Part shown: piece after piece, positions 7,021-7,660 of the stretch
How the letters are laid out: every line of letters begins with the position of its first letter
Numbering within the stretch: the stretch's first letter is position 1
Position numbers and translations under genes: made by a program
From: UBA11663 sp049616325
GTDB taxonomy: Bacteria; Bacteroidota; Bacteroidia; Flavobacteriales_D; Sanyastnellaceae
DNA length: 7,660 bases
Assembly (NCBI GenBank): GCA_049616325.1
Contig: JBMZHG010000060.1
Location: 1-7,660 of the forward strand
Reading direction: 5' to 3'
The notes under the pieces: model-generated
What the model saw: the letters and a program-made list of their open reading frames with translations, nothing else
Database searches by the model: none
What the model was told of the DNA's origin: nothing

Positions 7021-7581
7021 ATGGCTAAAATTGATTTTACTTCGAAAGAAATTTCTTCGTTGCGCAACCATTTTCTGAAAGAGCGAAATCGCCTTTCAAA
7101 CGAATTGATGCACGTGGAGTTGATGCTTGAAAAGTTCGGTGTCGCCCCGACCGCAGGCAAGCAAGGAAAAACCAAAGCGCCAGGCCTGACCGCGAAGGGG
7201 CTGCCACCCAAAAAGCGCGGGCCCAAGAGCGTCTGGGGCGCCTTCATTCAGAAACGCCTCCGAGCGCGGAACCGCCCCATGAGCTACGAGGAGCTGATCG
7301 ACGATGCCATGTCCATCTACAAGATTCCGGAGAACCGCAAGGAATCTGCCAAAGCGAGCATCCTCAACAGCGCTTTTCGCTTGCGCACGGTGCACGGCAA
7401 AATCGTCACATTGGGACGCCCAGGAAAGAGGGACAAGATGGTGGTTTTGACCAAATGGCTCGACAAAGGCGGGGCATTGAAACCGGAATATGCTCAGGTT
7501 TTTAAAGAGGTCATGGGAGGAAAGGCGCAGCGTGTGGACATGAGTTCCATTCCGGAGAGTCCTTACGCTGAGGCTGAATAA
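7021..7581 (+). CDS. Small basic protein, putative winged-helix DNA-binding, function unknown
   Basis: This 186-residue protein is not one I can name. Residues about 6-40 are helical and heptad-like (a likely coiled coil, perhaps for dimerisation). Residues 41-70 form a Lys/Pro/Gly-rich linker ending in KKRGPKS, which resembles a basic DNA-contact patch. Residues about 71-150 have the order helix, helix, helix, then a short strand-turn-strand with GRPGKRDK (132-139) and VVLTKWL, the layout of a winged helix like HARE-HTH domains; residues 86-92 (PMSYEEL) resemble the start of such a domain. The tail is acidic. The ATG at 7021 is preferred; a TTG at 7006 would add five residues with no clear ribosome-binding site. 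It appears monocistronic, with a promoter at 6935-6966 and a terminator at 7612-7640. A regulator or nucleoid-associated role is inference. Confidence 0.85.
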   Translation: MAKIDFTSKEISSLRNHFLKERNRLSNELMHVELMLEKFGVAPTAGKQGKTKAPGLTAKGLPPKKRGPKSVWGAFIQKRLRARNRPMSYEELIDDAMSIYKIPENRKESAKASILNSAFRLRTVHGKIVTLGRPGKRDKMVVLTKWLDKGGALKPEYAQVFKEVMGGKAQRVDMSSIPESPYAEAE

Positions 7582-7611
7582 AATGCAGCTGTCTTCGCTG
7601 TGAGATGCAAC

Positions 7612-7640
7612 AAAAAGGGACGCCACGGGCGTCCCTTTTT
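7612..7640 (+). terminator. Rho-independent terminator
   Basis: AAAAAGGGACGCC at 7612-7624 pairs perfectly with GGCGTCCCTTTTT at 7628-7640 around a 3-base loop (5-base if the closing C-G opens). The A and T runs flank the GC stem, so it would work in both directions. It sits 30 bases after the stop codon of the 7021 gene and could also end a leftward transcript from beyond the window. Confidence 0.93.
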
Positions 7641-7660
7641 GCATTCAACCAGTAAGCGAT

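Overview
The window looks like chromosomal DNA from a member of the Bacteroidota, probably a Flavobacteriia-like lineage of fairly high GC for that group. The main support is two exact matches to the Bacteroidota -7 promoter element TAnnTTTG (6501-6508 and 6959-6966). The first sits where an RNase P RNA should start. Start codons also lack clear Shine-Dalgarno sequences, and the large first gene has the style of the big uncharacterised envelope proteins common in that phylum. A run of 10 Ns (4685-4694) shows the source is a draft or scaffolded assembly. I see no IS element, phage gene, CRISPR array or tRNA.

Layout, left to right. (1) 3-3059 (+): the 3' part of a very large, beta-rich protein of unknown function, truncated by the left edge of the window, with degenerate internal repeats. 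(2) 3117-5159 (+): fadH, NADPH-dependent 2,4-dienoyl-CoA reductase, with all its cofactor and catalytic motifs, except that the N run falls on its second Rossmann glycine motif. (3) 5170-5907 (-) and 5904-6467 (-): a two-gene leftward unit, rluE-like pseudouridine synthase then plsC-like lysophosphatidate acyltransferase, overlapping by 4 bases (ATGA). fadH and plsC converge with only 10 bases between their stop codons. (4) about 6511-6843 (+): rnpB, the class A RNase P RNA, divergent from rluE, with its own promoter and a 13-bp GAAA-capped hairpin just after it. (5) 7021-7581 (+): a small basic protein with a predicted coiled coil and a winged-helix-like C-terminal half, behind a good promoter and ahead of a textbook rho-independent terminator (7612-7640).

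Functionally this is a housekeeping neighbourhood: unsaturated fatty-acid beta-oxidation (FadH), phospholipid synthesis (PlsC), 23S rRNA modification (RluE) and tRNA 5' maturation (rnpB). Two proteins remain unexplained, the large repeat-bearing protein and the small putative DNA-binding protein. I found no convincing new multi-gene system. The best leads are the repeat architecture of the large protein, the compact rluE/rnpB divergent control region, and the small regulator-like protein.
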